NCBI RefSeq assembly: GCF_963082655.1
Contig: NC_081556.1
Span: 67,746,727-67,810,726 of the forward strand
Length of the DNA stretch: 64,000 bases
Origin: Stomoxys calcitrans
Taxonomy: Eukaryota > Arthropoda > Insecta > Diptera > Muscidae
Direction of reading: 5' to 3'
The position numbers and the translations under genes are program-made. Positions 48,201-52,770 of this stretch are shown here, piece by piece. Numbering within the stretch: the first letter of the stretch is position 1; the number at the start of each line of letters is the position of its first letter. The notes beneath the pieces are model-generated. The model worked only from the letters and a program-made list of their open reading frames with translations. It searched no databases and was not told the DNA's origin.

Positions 48201-50186
48201 CGCTCTTATCTTTCGATGGCATAGATGGTCTAGGAATGAGGATACAACAGGTATTACGTTGGTCAAAGCATATACTCGTATTCGAAGTTTCGAATGAAGC
48301 ATTCCAGTGGTTGGGCTTTCTTAAGCGATGCAAAAATTTTACTTCCTCTGAACTCGTCTAACATGGAATATAACTCCTTTTTATGGGCGGGGGCTATAAA
48401 GTCATCCTTGCAGCTACTTGACCAAGTTCAGAGGAGAGCGATGGTGTTAATAGACGGCGGTGGGATATCCGACTCTTTAGTTGCCCTTGAGCACCCACGG
48501 AATGTGGCCAGCCTTTTGCTGTTCTATCGCTACTTTTATAAGGTGTTTGTTTCGCAAAGATATTTATACTTATCCCTGGGGGCTCGCCAGAGACACTTTA
48601 TTTTCTTGGAACGCTCATCAGTTTCTGATCGATTGGCCAGTTTAACAAAACATGTATTACCACGGAATAGTACGAATGGGAATTCAACTTCCGGCAAATG
48701 TCTTTCCCATTACTACCACCTTCAGAAGTTTAAAACAAATTTGAATGGAATAAACCCCATGCCGTCGCACCCACCGTTCCAACTCCCGAAAAAAATTTTG
48801 TAAAGAGTATCAATTTAAGTTTATAAGAAGCTAAATCGAAAACATGCTTTTAATCTTTACTGTTACCGATCATAACAATACATGGGGAGTTGTATTTCAA
48901 TGACATCGCTTAAGAATCGCACCCTCTACACAAGCTAGGTTTTAAGCCCTTATATCGGTATGGGCGATGTTCAACAATTCCAGTCGACGTTCAATTGGCA
49001 GAAGGATATCACTTAATCAATTTCAGATGTCATGACGGTTAAGGCGAAATGCGATCTCAGATCAATATTTCTTTGTGCTCGAAAAGGCACAACGATGTTG
49101 GTATAACTTTCATGCTAGGCTGAAGGATATAAAACTACATTTTCAGCATAAATAAGTTTCTTTTCAACACATAGTTGCCTGACTGCTGCACAGCTTATCC
49201 AACAACGGCGATGTTGATGGGAAAATAACCAATAAATTATGAATTAACTAAAGATGCTCAAGACAGTTTTCAATTTGCATTCATGCACTGTGGCAAATTC
49301 GAAGCGAATTCGATTGACTGTTAGATACAACCAACTTACAAACAACCAGTCGGCTTACGGTCTGCAAACAAATGACGAATATTAAGTTGCGGTTGTCGTT
49401 TAGACTCAAACTCTTCACCACACCCGAAACATTTCATTGGTCCCATACGAAAGGCAACAACGCCCAGCTCATTGTGGTGGGCAAATGTTCTCTCTTCCCG
49501 CTTCACGTTGCCCCGACCCGGAATCGCAAAGACAATCTGTTTCTAAACGTTGTGGGATTGGCGCTCTTTGTTGGGGTTGGCATTCGTCGTCATGGATTTG
49601 GTTCAATGGTTCGCGGTTCGTTCCATCTTCAAATGTTCAATGTTGCTATTCTATTGTCCTCACTTTTCTTATTCTTGTTGTAGTCGTCATAGTTGTTGCT
49701 GTTAGACGATAAAGGTCTGTTTAAAAACCAATTTCACTGTGGTTTCGTAGAAACCCCAATGACAATGGCAACGACTACGGCTCCACACAATGGATTCCAT
49801 AATTTCCTCCATTATCATTATGGCCCCCAAAAGAAATGAACTGTTGCAATAAAATTGAAAAGCCATAACGAAGAGCATTTAAACATATGCAAATGCGCAT
49901 TCACACACACACACATATAAGGTGTACGTCGCAACACAGAAGAGGGAAAACGTGGAAATGAATGTGCAAATGTCATCAACCTAAACCGTGTTTCATACTT
50001 ACTGTGTTCTTAGGGTAAAGGCAGCACTTGTTATGCTCGACGGCAAATGCAGGCCCTTAATAATTTCTTGCCATAACTTCTTGTTGATGACATCGACCAG
50101 ACCTCCGCGCGCAATCACCAGGTTGTACAGCTCGTACAGATCCAATACGGATTTGGCCATAATTGGCAGTCGATTGATGGGTGTGC
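14903..50186 (-). CDS. retn: retained/dead ringer ARID transcription factor, 3' five coding exons (partial gene)
   Basis: Joined coding sequence on the minus strand: 50186-50003, 23594-23447, 23365-22863, 15992-15364, 15267-14903. It encodes the C-terminal part of the ARID3-family transcription factor Retn/Dri, a nuclear AT-rich DNA-binding protein that in Drosophila acts in embryonic patterning, neurons and sexual behaviour. The translation follows the fly protein closely: the rest of the ARID domain, a spacer with LPGGMQQMSPLALVTHA, a polyglutamine tract, REALNLSDSPP, SGMQF and VNLELNGVKYSG (REKLES region), ending in LKDALITS. Each junction has an AG acceptor and a GT donor and restores the codon across the intron. 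The N-terminus and first half of the ARID domain are absent and presumably upstream of 64000. Introns of 26408, 81, 6870 and 96 nt; the large ones are full of transposons. Identification is by remembered family sequence, not a search. Confidence 0.93.
15364..15992 (-). CDS. retn: retn coding exon: acidic/serine-rich segment and start of REKLES region
   Basis: This 629-nt exon starts with C, completing an Arg codon, then EALNLSDSPPGVTSIKRERE. It continues through PPPPKRAGFPASFYLPPGMA, an alanine run, an Asp/Glu-rich stretch, DKSDDSAIENSPSTSAAS and SPVSTKKIHLSKQ, to LDALNLLSGMQFRITRN plus one base. Drosophila Retn carries REALNLSDSPP, IKRERERE, DKSDDSAIENSP and LSLLSGMQF in the same order. The acceptor is TAG at 15995-15993 and the donor GTAAGT at 15363. 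The sequence is open throughout. The acidic and Ser-rich stretches are less conserved and probably disordered. Confidence 0.94.
16579..16814. mobile_element. mariner-type MITE
   Basis: About 236 bp with termini TGGGTTGCCCAAAAAGTAAT and the inverse ATTACTTTTTGGGCAACCCA, at least 20 bp, flanked by TA on both sides (16577-16578, 16815-16816). AT-rich inside, no ORF. TA flanks and TIR form fit a non-autonomous Tc1/mariner element. Confidence 0.8.
17163..18590 (-). mobile_element. RNase H-bearing LINE, copy C (5' truncated, SINE inside)
   Basis: Minus-strand 3' portion of the A/B family. The 3' tail reads GGTTAGGTTAGGTTAGG on the plus strand at 17166-17184. It holds the conserved 3' UTR, the CCHC region, RNase H with ERSFYTDGSKLEDRVALGVY (about 17980-17900) and the segment upstream of it, interrupted at 18210-18488 by a SINE, then resuming to about 18590. 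It lies in a DINE-like repeat: AGATTTA-TATA on the left and AGATTTAGATATA on the right may be a diverged target duplication. Stops and frameshifts present. Confidence 0.78.
18210..18488 (+). mobile_element. tRNA-derived SINE, copy 1 (inside LINE C)
   Basis: tRNA-like head with an A-box-like region and a B box GGTTCGAATCT at 18258-18268, then GGCGAGACCATCAGAAAAAA and a body shared with 22131-22447 (CAGCGGTGGTTTTCCCCTCC, AAAGAGGTGTCGCACTGCGG, TGGAATGTTCATGGGCAAAA). Flanked by GCTCTAGTG (18201-18209) and GCCCTAGTG (18489-18497), a 9-bp target duplication with one mismatch. It lacks a ~28-nt segment (TATAAAAAGGAGG...) present in copy 2. Confidence 0.85.
18700..19890. other. intronic DNA without recognised gene
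   Basis: AT-rich. It contains an A-run at about 19504-19521 and CCGATTT-type fragments near 19380 resembling decayed DINE elements. Nothing else supported. Confidence 0.35.
19895..20220 (+). pseudogene. reverse transcriptase fragment K
   Basis: Plus strand: IDYADDICMP near 19910, then NEAKVGLKIKITKTKFMRIG (19990-20050) and INGHVIQDVDNFYYLFSKIT (20070-20130), KKPRNAFQQS. This is the YADD box followed by the thumb/connection typical of LINE endonuclease-reverse transcriptases. Bounded by degraded sequence; the YADD frame is separated from the rest by a frameshift. Confidence 0.65.
20222..20330 (-). mobile_element. fragment of LINE family J 3' region
   Basis: GCAAAAGTCGTTACT, CTTCAGTCTG and the following ~60 bases match 54128-54190 in the same orientation. 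There this sequence lies between endonuclease and C-terminal parts of a minus-strand LINE. Short and non-coding here. Confidence 0.5.
20720..21459. mobile_element. candidate TIR element with CAGYGTTGCC ends, DINE-like insert
   Basis: Left end CAGCGTTGCCACTAAAAA, right end (inverted) CAGTGTTGCCGTTTTGGG; both subterminal regions also hold CTACCAAATT motifs. No clear target duplication. The interior 21020-21395 is DINE-1-like. Related termini bound 51207-53113. Confidence 0.45.
21020..21395 (+). mobile_element. DINE-1-like (non-autonomous Helentron) fragment
   Basis: Contains TTTATGGCAGCTATATCCAA, TAGTCCGATTTGGCCCA, CAGACAAACAGACA, ACGACGATCAAGAATAT and a terminal TATGCCCCCTATCC block. These are landmarks of the DINE-1-like copies at 31894 and 51368. 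Decayed. Confidence 0.6.
22116..22130. repeat. SINE target-site duplication, left copy
   Basis: TGAATGCCAAATGCG, repeated perfectly at 22448-22462. Confidence 0.9.
22131..22447 (+). mobile_element. tRNA-derived SINE, copy 2, with 15-bp target duplication
   Basis: 317-bp element: tRNA-like head (GTGCAGAGGTTAG near 22148, B box GGTTCGAATCC at 22189-22199), unrelated body, and a tail of short AATTTGC repeats. Flanked by identical TGAATGCCAAATGCG at 22116-22130 and 22448-22462. This is the better preserved of two copies. A polymerase III promoter is implied by the A and B boxes. Which tRNA it derives from cannot be decided by eye. Confidence 0.9.
22448..22462. repeat. SINE target-site duplication, right copy
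   Basis: Perfect copy of 22116-22130 directly after the SINE tail. Confidence 0.9.
22863..23365 (-). CDS. retn: retn coding exon: spacer with polyglutamine tract
   Basis: This 503-nt exon begins PPMARPNLPGGMQQMSPL in phase 0 after the acceptor TTGTAG and ends with Gln plus the first two bases of an Arg codon before GTAAGT at 22862. It encodes alanine/glutamine-rich sequence, then FGQVPNLVTQEIEQRMIEYL and a His/Gln run, then SPREALNALEMSRVALWQMY and HNNTSPPPAS. Drosophila Retn has matching LPGGMQQMSPLALVTHA, QVALWHMYHNN and polyQ segments in the same order. The tract is probably length-variable, and the segment is likely disordered. No damage is seen. Confidence 0.93.
23011..23095 (-). repeat. 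retn: CAG/CAA trinucleotide tract encoding polyQ/His in retn
   Basis: Forward TTG/CTG triplets read on the minus strand as about 15 uninterrupted glutamines preceded by alternating HHQQHHQQQHH. CAA interruptions are frequent, which should lower slippage compared with pure CAG. Length variation between strains is expected. Confidence 0.9.
23447..23594 (-). CDS. retn: retn coding exon: end of ARID and extended-ARID tail
   Basis: This 148-nt exon encodes YMKYLYPYECEKKNLSTPAE through GRRSSYGQYEAMHSQMQM. It completes the last ARID helix and the extended-ARID segment of ARID3 proteins. The acceptor is a TTGTTGTTGCAG tract ending at 23595, and the leading A completes the Gln codon. The donor GTAAGC begins at 23446 immediately after an ATG codon, so the exon ends in phase 0. 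Only an 81-nt intron separates it from the next coding exon, while 26.4 kb of transposon-rich intron lies upstream. Confidence 0.95.
24456..24575 (+). repeat. dispersed repeat, copy 2 (pair of 3219-3340)
   Basis: AGTCCAAACGTGTATCATGA, CATTGTCTTCAAAGACTT and TTTTGTCACCGATATGGCAT are shared with 3219-3340. No coding potential. Confidence 0.6.
25240..25836. mobile_element. Tc1/mariner-superfamily fold-back derivative
   Basis: 597 bp flanked by TA on each side (25238-25239, 25837-25838). The outer ~203 nt on each side are near-perfect inverted copies (AAGGGTGATTTTTTTGAGG... and its complement). The left arm encodes a transposase N-terminus on the plus strand (MNRLTNEQRLQIIEFYYQNQ), and the right arm repeats the same sequence on the minus strand. 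The 191-nt centre holds part of the minus-strand catalytic domain: SDEAHFWLNGYVNKQNCRIW, ELPMHPEKCTVWCGL, GIIGPYFFKD. The result is an internally deleted, inverted-duplicated element that cannot encode a transposase. Confidence 0.88.
25314..25664 (-). pseudogene. transposase catalytic-domain fragment (mariner superfamily)
   Basis: Inside the fold-back element. The frame reads PFSDEAHFWLNGYVNKQNCR (with a catalytic-type aspartate in SDE), IWSEEQPEAVQELPMHPEKC, TVWCGLYAGGIIGPYFFKD and NVTVNEH. Similar proteins are widespread in insects. The rest of the catalytic triad region and the helix-turn-helix linkage are missing. Confidence 0.8.
26035..26290 (+). mobile_element. RTE-like LINE 5' leader fragment
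   Basis: GAGAGTCTCAGTGAG, GGTGGCACTGGCT and GATACTCGA-ATGACAAGGCGA match the 5' leader of the RTE-like element at 9847-9760 read on the minus strand. Upstream 26035-26190 is probably more leader. No coding sequence. Confidence 0.6.
26441..27085 (-). mobile_element. RNase H-bearing LINE, copy D (3' end, internally deleted)
   Basis: Minus-strand 3' fragment starting at an (AACCT)n tail (forward AGGTAGGTTAGGTTAG), the family 3' UTR, then a deletion that removes the CCHC region (a jump near 26555). The RNase H frame 27095-26580 follows, with a second deletion near 27055 joining NGSKLENRVGL to sequence from further 5'. Confidence 0.75.
26580..27095 (-). pseudogene. LINE D RNase H open frame
   Basis: 171 codons: NGSKLENRVGLGVYIEHPGT, EICFRLPDHNTVLQAEIRSI, TECVRWCG, NIFTDSKQAIRAV, VWVAGHSAIRGNEKADDLAV, ARGLPSINL. 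The RNase H core is readable with Glu, Asp and the GH and ADD motifs; the first YTDGSK aspartate is replaced (TNGSK). The C-terminal zinc-knuckle part is deleted. Not a host gene. Confidence 0.78.
27100..31370. other. intronic DNA, mostly unrecognised; GC-richer island at 28600-29700
   Basis: No transposon protein seen. 28630-29230 has mixed composition and short overlapping frames on both strands without known motifs. 29280-29345 and 29575-29630 are locally GC-rich. 30000-31370 is AT-rich and featureless. Confidence 0.35.
31378..31485 (+). repeat. dispersed muscoid repeat with (GTT)n head
   Basis: (TTG)n leads into GTAGCAGTGTGTTGTACACT, GAGGCGGCAGCCCTTGCCGA and GTACGTACAACCGGCTGCC. I recall this block as common in higher-fly genomes; only one copy is seen here. 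Class unknown. Confidence 0.45.
31650..31810. repeat. CAG/CTG-rich dispersed repeat
   Basis: Repeated GTCTGCTG, TACTGCTATTACAGCA and GTCTGCTGCTCC motifs without codon structure. The same vocabulary recurs at 45205-45370, 45760-45955, 46370-46560 and 47700-47850. Confidence 0.5.
31894..33192 (+). mobile_element. DINE-1-like (non-autonomous Helentron) element, near full length
   Basis: Begins AACAAGTAAAAGCGTGCTAA with GTTCGGCCGAGACGAATC and TATACCCTCCACCAT, and ends ATGGTGGAGGGTATAATA, so TATACCC subterminal inverted repeats face each other. The core holds six ~153-bp tandem monomers (GCTCAAGAAG at 32271, 32425, 32566, 32719, 32872, a degenerate one near 32117). The 3' block has CAGACGGACGGACGGACAG, ATGGCTAGATCGACAT and GATCAAGAATATATATACTT, matching the conserved DINE-1/INE-1 block known from Drosophila. 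Non-coding. Confidence 0.8.
33785..33795. repeat. 11-bp target-site duplication, left copy
   Basis: TAAACATCAAG, repeated at 34863-34873, flanking LINE E. It is part of RTE-like sequence (IKHQ codons in the 9-kb copy). Confidence 0.75.
33796..34862 (+). mobile_element. RNase H-bearing LINE, copy E, nested in RTE-like LINE
   Basis: 5'-truncated copy with RNase H, CCHC region, 3' UTR and an (AACCT)n tail (34848-34865). Flanked by TAAACATCAAG at 33785-33795 and 34863-34873. The last bases of the tail and the duplication overlap by a few possible nucleotides. The 5' junction holds a short duplication of GGGAGCAGCT-ATA-CAT. It is broken by frameshifts; about 60 nt are missing near 34425 and 34565. 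Confidence 0.8.
34094..34468 (+). pseudogene. LINE E RNase H open frame
   Basis: 124 codons: KSCGANTRTSSMNIFTDSKI, AMRAITTRMVRSRTVLQCKK, IVWVPGHNGVRGNERADDLA, VKARGLPSINL and STQSEFREWATNAHATL. It holds the D, GH and ADD motifs of RNase H; the N-terminal YTDGSK precedes it in another frame at about 33990. The C-terminal part continues in frame 34390-34734. Confidence 0.78.
34863..34873. repeat. 11-bp target-site duplication, right copy
   Basis: Identical to 33785-33795; the RTE-like LINE resumes after it. Confidence 0.75.
36780..36950 (+). mobile_element. RTE-like LINE 3'-terminal fragment
   Basis: GAAAGGCGACCATAAAGAAT then CGATGGAGTGTCCAAGTGGA, AGATTGGAGAAGAAGCGCAG and a tail CCATTAAAGTAAAGTAAATC. 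This matches the GRP-RWKDQV / RMSAEDRGAW region and 3' end of the 7367-9847 element. A further 3'-end-like tail lies at 37138-37152. Confidence 0.65.
37160..39080. other. intronic DNA without recognised gene
   Basis: Mixed composition at 37380-38460 with ATGCATATGCACATGCATAC-type microsatellite near 37725-37750 and a (CA)n run at 37501. No transposon or coding motif recognised. Confidence 0.35.
39085..40220. mobile_element. two decayed DINE-1-like elements
   Basis: 39085-39780 has repeated ATATAAACCGATC and GACTTCTTGAG-type blocks. 39805-40220 begins GATACCCTGCACC...GAGGGTA and ends with AAACGGACAGCAAGACGGA, TAGCTAAATCG and TTTTCACTTGTTTT, the inverse of the AAACAAGT start seen elsewhere. 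No ORF. Confidence 0.55.
40403..40792 (+). pseudogene. LINE I endonuclease fragment
   Basis: 130-codon frame: SLFVSCSYIPSSSDNETYSK, HTDAITSAFQNSYPTDTLII, LGDFTMPSISC, ... REEYFFAKTNYTKLTSLLSA, TNWNNVL. YIPSSS and LGDFTMP correspond to the middle motifs of APE-type LINE endonucleases (LGDFN is usual; here N is T). The N-terminus is missing. Confidence 0.65.
41105..41156. repeat. 24-bp inverted repeat (hairpin) with 4-nt loop
   Basis: CATAGTCGGGTGAGCAATGT at the left and its inverse at the right; 24-nt arms 41105-41128 and 41133-41156, one mismatch, loop TCCC. It lies in the RT linker of LINE I and interrupts the reading frame. Confidence 0.9.
41288..41584 (+). pseudogene. LINE I reverse transcriptase fingers fragment
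   Basis: 99-codon frame: CAEQLSYPLLILFNNSLKSG, YLPQILKKSFIMPLLKSSSR, NDACNYRRISILSAIPKLME, KILTES and HGFRKSRST. NYR-ISIL and QHGFRKSRS are standard RT motifs 2 and 2a. The catalytic A motif lies out of frame (KDFSKVFDKYD near 41625). Confidence 0.72.
41725..41940. mobile_element. 216-bp foldback/MITE inside LINE I
   Basis: Ends CGTTTACATTG and CAATGTAAACG are perfect inverted repeats. Imperfect pairing continues inward (ATCTGGATTTA against TAAATCCAGAT). LINE coding resumes after 41945. No ORF. Confidence 0.65.
42265..42675 (+). pseudogene. LINE I reverse transcriptase C-terminal fragment
   Basis: Frame holds DSVDSFKDLG-type DNA in a shifted phase (TLGYLWIHVRNHISM), then KAYVALRFMKRWSREFNDTS, LNTSLVRCNLEYASIVWDPY and YTHHSNPIESVQKQF. 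LEYAS-VW-PY...IESVQK-F is the usual region after the thumb in jockey/CR1 LINEs. Confidence 0.7.
42886..43349. mobile_element. MITE with CTGTGGACATTTRAC termini
   Basis: 15-bp terminal inverted repeats (42886-42900, 43335-43349; one mismatch). The interior has five imperfect copies of TTGACAAAACAACATAT at about 42896, 43021, 43066, 43136 and 43248. AT-rich, no ORF. No clear target duplication. Confidence 0.6.
43350..45204. other. intronic DNA without recognised gene
   Basis: AT-rich to about 44220, then a mixed-composition island 44220-45160 with CACATATGTACAT-like motifs. No recognised coding or mobile sequence. A CATCCCTGG motif at 44170 resembles the CAGGGATG ends of 2394-2965. Confidence 0.35.
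45205..45955. repeat. CTG/CAG-rich repeat with ACACTC ends, interrupted
   Basis: Starts ACACTCGTAGAAAAC and ends TTTGGTTGAGTGT; both flanks are dense in CTGCTG, GCAGTA and CAGCAG words. The centre 45420-45700 is a LINE J fragment. The ACACTC termini in inverted orientation suggest a DNA element, but they are short. Confidence 0.45.
45420..45700 (+). pseudogene. LINE J C-terminal fragment
   Basis: The frame at 45435-45692 ends SSLENLSDLADVDFRKFKCF then LKRSNKI. The minus-strand fragment at 53871-54077 ends HFENFSDLADASIRKLLGFL then KRSRW, so both are the same LINE C-terminus. A poly(A)-like run follows at about 45694. Confidence 0.6.
46370..46560. repeat. CAG/CTG-type dispersed repeat, further copy
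   Basis: TAACAGCAAAAATACTGTCA, GTCTGCTGATTTGA and GAAGCAAACATT words as in the 45.2-46 kb repeat. Another stretch lies at 47700-47850, ending CGCTGAGTGTTA. Confidence 0.45.
46719..47352 (-). mobile_element. pogo/Tigger-like DNA transposon relic
   Basis: 634 bp flanked by TA (46717-46718, 47353-47354). The left end CAGTTGAACTTCGATTATCC and the inverse right end CACTTTTACCTCGATTATCC form ~20-bp terminal repeats. The minus strand encodes RVTVTFLPPNCTCFIQPSVQ (about 47045-46985), the block following the second catalytic aspartate of pogo/jerky-type DDE transposases. Most of the transposase is missing, including the DNA-binding half. Confidence 0.82.
47901..48800 (+). mobile_element. jockey-like LINE remnant H
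   Basis: Same family as G (11800-12955). It starts at VSVISPSLLLIFIDHPL, then ICSFANDSFLYHSF (catalytic FADD changed to FAND), RRIMNDTPGLDLLAIS, and frame 48294-48803 with LVALEHPRNVASLLLFYRYF. Frameshifts separate the parts. Confidence 0.75.
48294..48803 (+). pseudogene. LINE H C-terminal open frame
   Basis: 170 codons: FLSDAKILLPLNSSNMEYNS, FLWAGAIKSSLQLLDQVQRR, AMVLIDGGGISDSLVALEHP, RNVASLLLFYRYFYKVFVSQ, ... FKTNLNGINPMPSHPPFQLP. The order MEY-S-LWAGA, LLDQVQRRA, LEHPRNVASL-LFYRY is the usual post-thumb region of jockey-like LINEs. The longest jockey-like frame here. Confidence 0.75.
48801..49990. other. intronic DNA next to the ARID exon, no gene recognised
   Basis: 49200-49980 is non-repetitive with a (CA)n run at 49903-49914. 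Frames at 49372-49712 have no recognisable protein motif. Confidence 0.35.
50003..50186 (-). CDS. retn: retn coding exon: central ARID domain
   Basis: This 184-nt exon encodes most of the ARID helix bundle: TPINRLPIMAKSVLDLYELY, then NLVIARGGLVDVINKKLWQE and IIKGLHLPSSITSAAFTLRT. The acceptor AG is at 50188-50187 and the first two exon bases complete a Gly codon, so the upstream exon must end in phase 1. The donor GTAAGT starts at 50002, leaving CA of a Gln codon that the next exon completes with A. GGLVDVINKKLWQ and LPSSITSAAFTLRTQY are the most conserved ARID segments, covering helix and DNA-contact residues. No stop or frameshift is seen. Confidence 0.95.
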
Positions 50187-51367
50187 CTGAAAATAAATTA
50201 AAAAAAAAAAACATTCTGCCATTAGGAAAATGTCGAGAAGAAAAAAAAACAAGTAACGCGCAACGTTAGACATCATTTACAAAAATTCACCAATGCATTG
50301 ATCTGAACTCTCTTTAGACAATGAGATTCCCAACTGTACAGGTTTATTGTCAATATGTCGGACGCCAAATCAGAAATATGCTGTCAATTAATTGCACAAA
50401 ATGGAGATTAATTCGAACTCTTGCATTCAGATATTTGTAAACCACAACCTTAAGGCTGGTAGTATGTTTGCTTTACGCGGCACTTTTGTGTGATTATTTT
50501 TTTATACAATCTTGCGGATTTTATTCAGTAAGACATTCTCTTATTACTTATTAAGAAAATGTTTGTACTTATGACGCCTTCTTTGTCATTTAATAAATGT
50601 ACCAAATATGGTTCGAATCGGTATTAAACTCGATATTGCTCCCATAGAAACCAACCCCTGATTTTACTTCTTGAACCTCTAGAGGACGTAATTCGTATAC
50701 GATTTTTACTGTGATTTTAAAAACCCTCACTGCTATACATACGACCTTTGAGAGTCCCGGCTATCTAATGGGATTTATTCAACCGGAAACCGGATATTGA
50801 TCATAACTAGAAACGTCAAGTGATCCCATATTTTAAAAAGGTGGAACTTAAAAAATGTAGGGACAACAGTTTTATTTGGGGTACAGATGGCCCACCAAAA
50901 AATGTCAGACTCCTGAACAGATCCAGAGACGAGATAGGGAGAGGAAGAAATGAAAGAAGATTGTGTGGAGCCAGTTATCCAGACCGGAGATAAACTGCCA
51001 ACTCAAGATGGAAAGTAAGTCTCCTTATCATCGTCGTCGAAGCAGCTTTTGGAGTATTCATCATGCTGAATGCCCATGTGCCCTTGCAATAGCGCTCTCT
51101 TATCAAAAACCAGCAGTTTCTTCTTCCCTGGCAGTTCCGCAACCATGGGCAGGACTAGGCACTTGCCATCCCCTCAATTATGTTCAATAGTTCGACAAAT
51201 GAGAGGCACGGTTGCCAGATTTTTTTTGAGAGATATTTCCAAAATTCCAAATGAATTTCCCCCAAAAAATCTGCAATTAAAATATTTTCCCCTAAAGAAA
51301 ATACTCACTGATTAAAGTGTTGGTTTATAACATTTACATTTTAACTTTTAATTTTGTCATTGTTATT

Positions 51368-52466
51368 AGTAAACAAGCAAAAAGGCATTAAGTTCGGCGG
51401 GCCGAACTTTGTATACCCACCACCTAGGATATATATTTTTAAGACCTTTCGTCATAATAGAGTGAAAAATGCATCATTTATACACCCAAAGCAGCTTAAT
51501 CTAAATATAGTCCGATCTCTACCATTTTCTAGATGGCTATGTAAGGGTCTAATACAACTCATTGTACATTAATTGGTTAAAAATGCTTCTCTTATGGGTC
51601 TAATAACTTAAATCGATAGATCGGTATATGTATCTGATCTGAACCATATTGAACACGAATGTCGAGACCCCTTACACAGCCCACTATATCAAATTTCAGC
51701 AAACTCGAGTAAGAAACGTGCTTTTATTGTCCCTAGAACATAAATCGGGAGATCGGTACATATGGTAGCTATATCCAAATATAGGCAGATCTTGAATATA
51801 CTGTGTACGAATGTTGAGGGGCCTAACACAACTCATCATGCCTAATATCAGCAAAATCGGTTAATAAATTCACTTTTTATGGGTTTAAAACCTTAAATCG
51901 GGAGATCGGTGTATATGGCAACTATATCCAAATCTGGACCGACCTGGGTCTTATTGAACAGTTATGCTGAGAAGCCTAATACAACTTGCTATACCGAATT
52001 TCTGCGACATTGGACAAAAAATGCGCCCTTTTATGGACCCAAGATCTTAAATCGAGAGATCGGTCTATATGATAGCTACATCCAAATCTGGACTGATCTG
52101 GGTCGTATTGAACAAGAATGTTGAGAGATATAACACAACACACTGTCTCAAATTTCAGCTAAATTGGATAATAAATGTAGCTTAATAGGGCCTAAGTCCT
52201 TAAATCGGTAGATTGGTCTAAATGACGGCTACATCAAGATATAGTCCAATTAAACTAATCTTCGAACTTAACCTGCCTATGGAAAAAAACAAGAATCTGT
52301 GCAAAGTTTCAGCTCAATATCTCTTTTTTTAAAGACTGTACCGTGATTTCAACAGACAGAGGAACGATATATATATACTTTATAGGGTCGGAAACGGATA
52401 TTTCGATGTGTTGCAAACGGAATGACAAAATTAATATAACCCTATCCTTCGATGGTGGGTATAAAA
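51368..52466 (+). mobile_element. DINE-1-like element, second subfamily
   Basis: Starts ACAAGCAAAAAGGCATTAAG, TTCGGCGGGCCGAACTTTG, TATACCCACCACCTAGG and ends GATGGTGGGTATAAAAG. The core holds five monomers (TAAATCGRKAGATYGG at about 51611, 51742, 51896, 52049, 52203), period 131-154 bp. The 3' block has ATATATATATACTTTATAGG. Same plan as 31894-33192 but diverged sequence. Confidence 0.75.
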
Positions 52467-52499
52467 GCACTGCGTCAATCCGTCAAATCAAGAAATAAT

Positions 52500-52770
52500 T
52501 TTATGCGGTTTATATGAGAGCTATATTAATTTATAAACCGATTTGGACCATACTTGGCACGATGGTTAGAAGTCTTAACAGAACGTTAAGTGCATTCCAG
52601 CTCAATCGGGTCAAGTCGAGAGACCACTTTATATGGAAGCTATATCCAGATCTGTACACAAATGGCCGATTTGCAAGTTGTCCAAAACTTCAAGGAGATA
52701 GCTTCATTCCTTCGAACGCCATCGTGGTTTCTATAAACGGGACGGACATGGCTAGAATTTCCAGCTTTAG
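52500..52770 (+). mobile_element. DINE-1-like fragment
   Basis: TTTATATGAGAGCTATATTA, ACCGATTTGGACCATACTTG, GCACGATGGTTAGAAG, TTTATATGGAAGCTATATCC and GGGACGGACATGGCTAGAAT match the 3' half of 31894-33192. Confidence 0.65.

Larger units (their letters stand above)
23595..50002 (-). other. retn: retn 26.4-kb intron
   Basis: Intron dividing the ARID domain: donor GTAAGT at 50002, acceptor TTGTTGTTGCAG ending at 23595. Both flanking exons read through in the fly Retn frame, so the intron is secure despite its size. It contains the mobile elements listed for 24-49 kb, plus non-repetitive islands (about 28600-29700, 37380-38460, 44220-45160, 49200-49980). Confidence 0.9.

Noticed and set aside
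49372..49712. Two overlapping plus-strand ORFs of 91-103 codons upstream of the ARID exon
   Set aside because: Low-complexity hydrophobic ends, no family resemblance; within a retn intron on the other strand.
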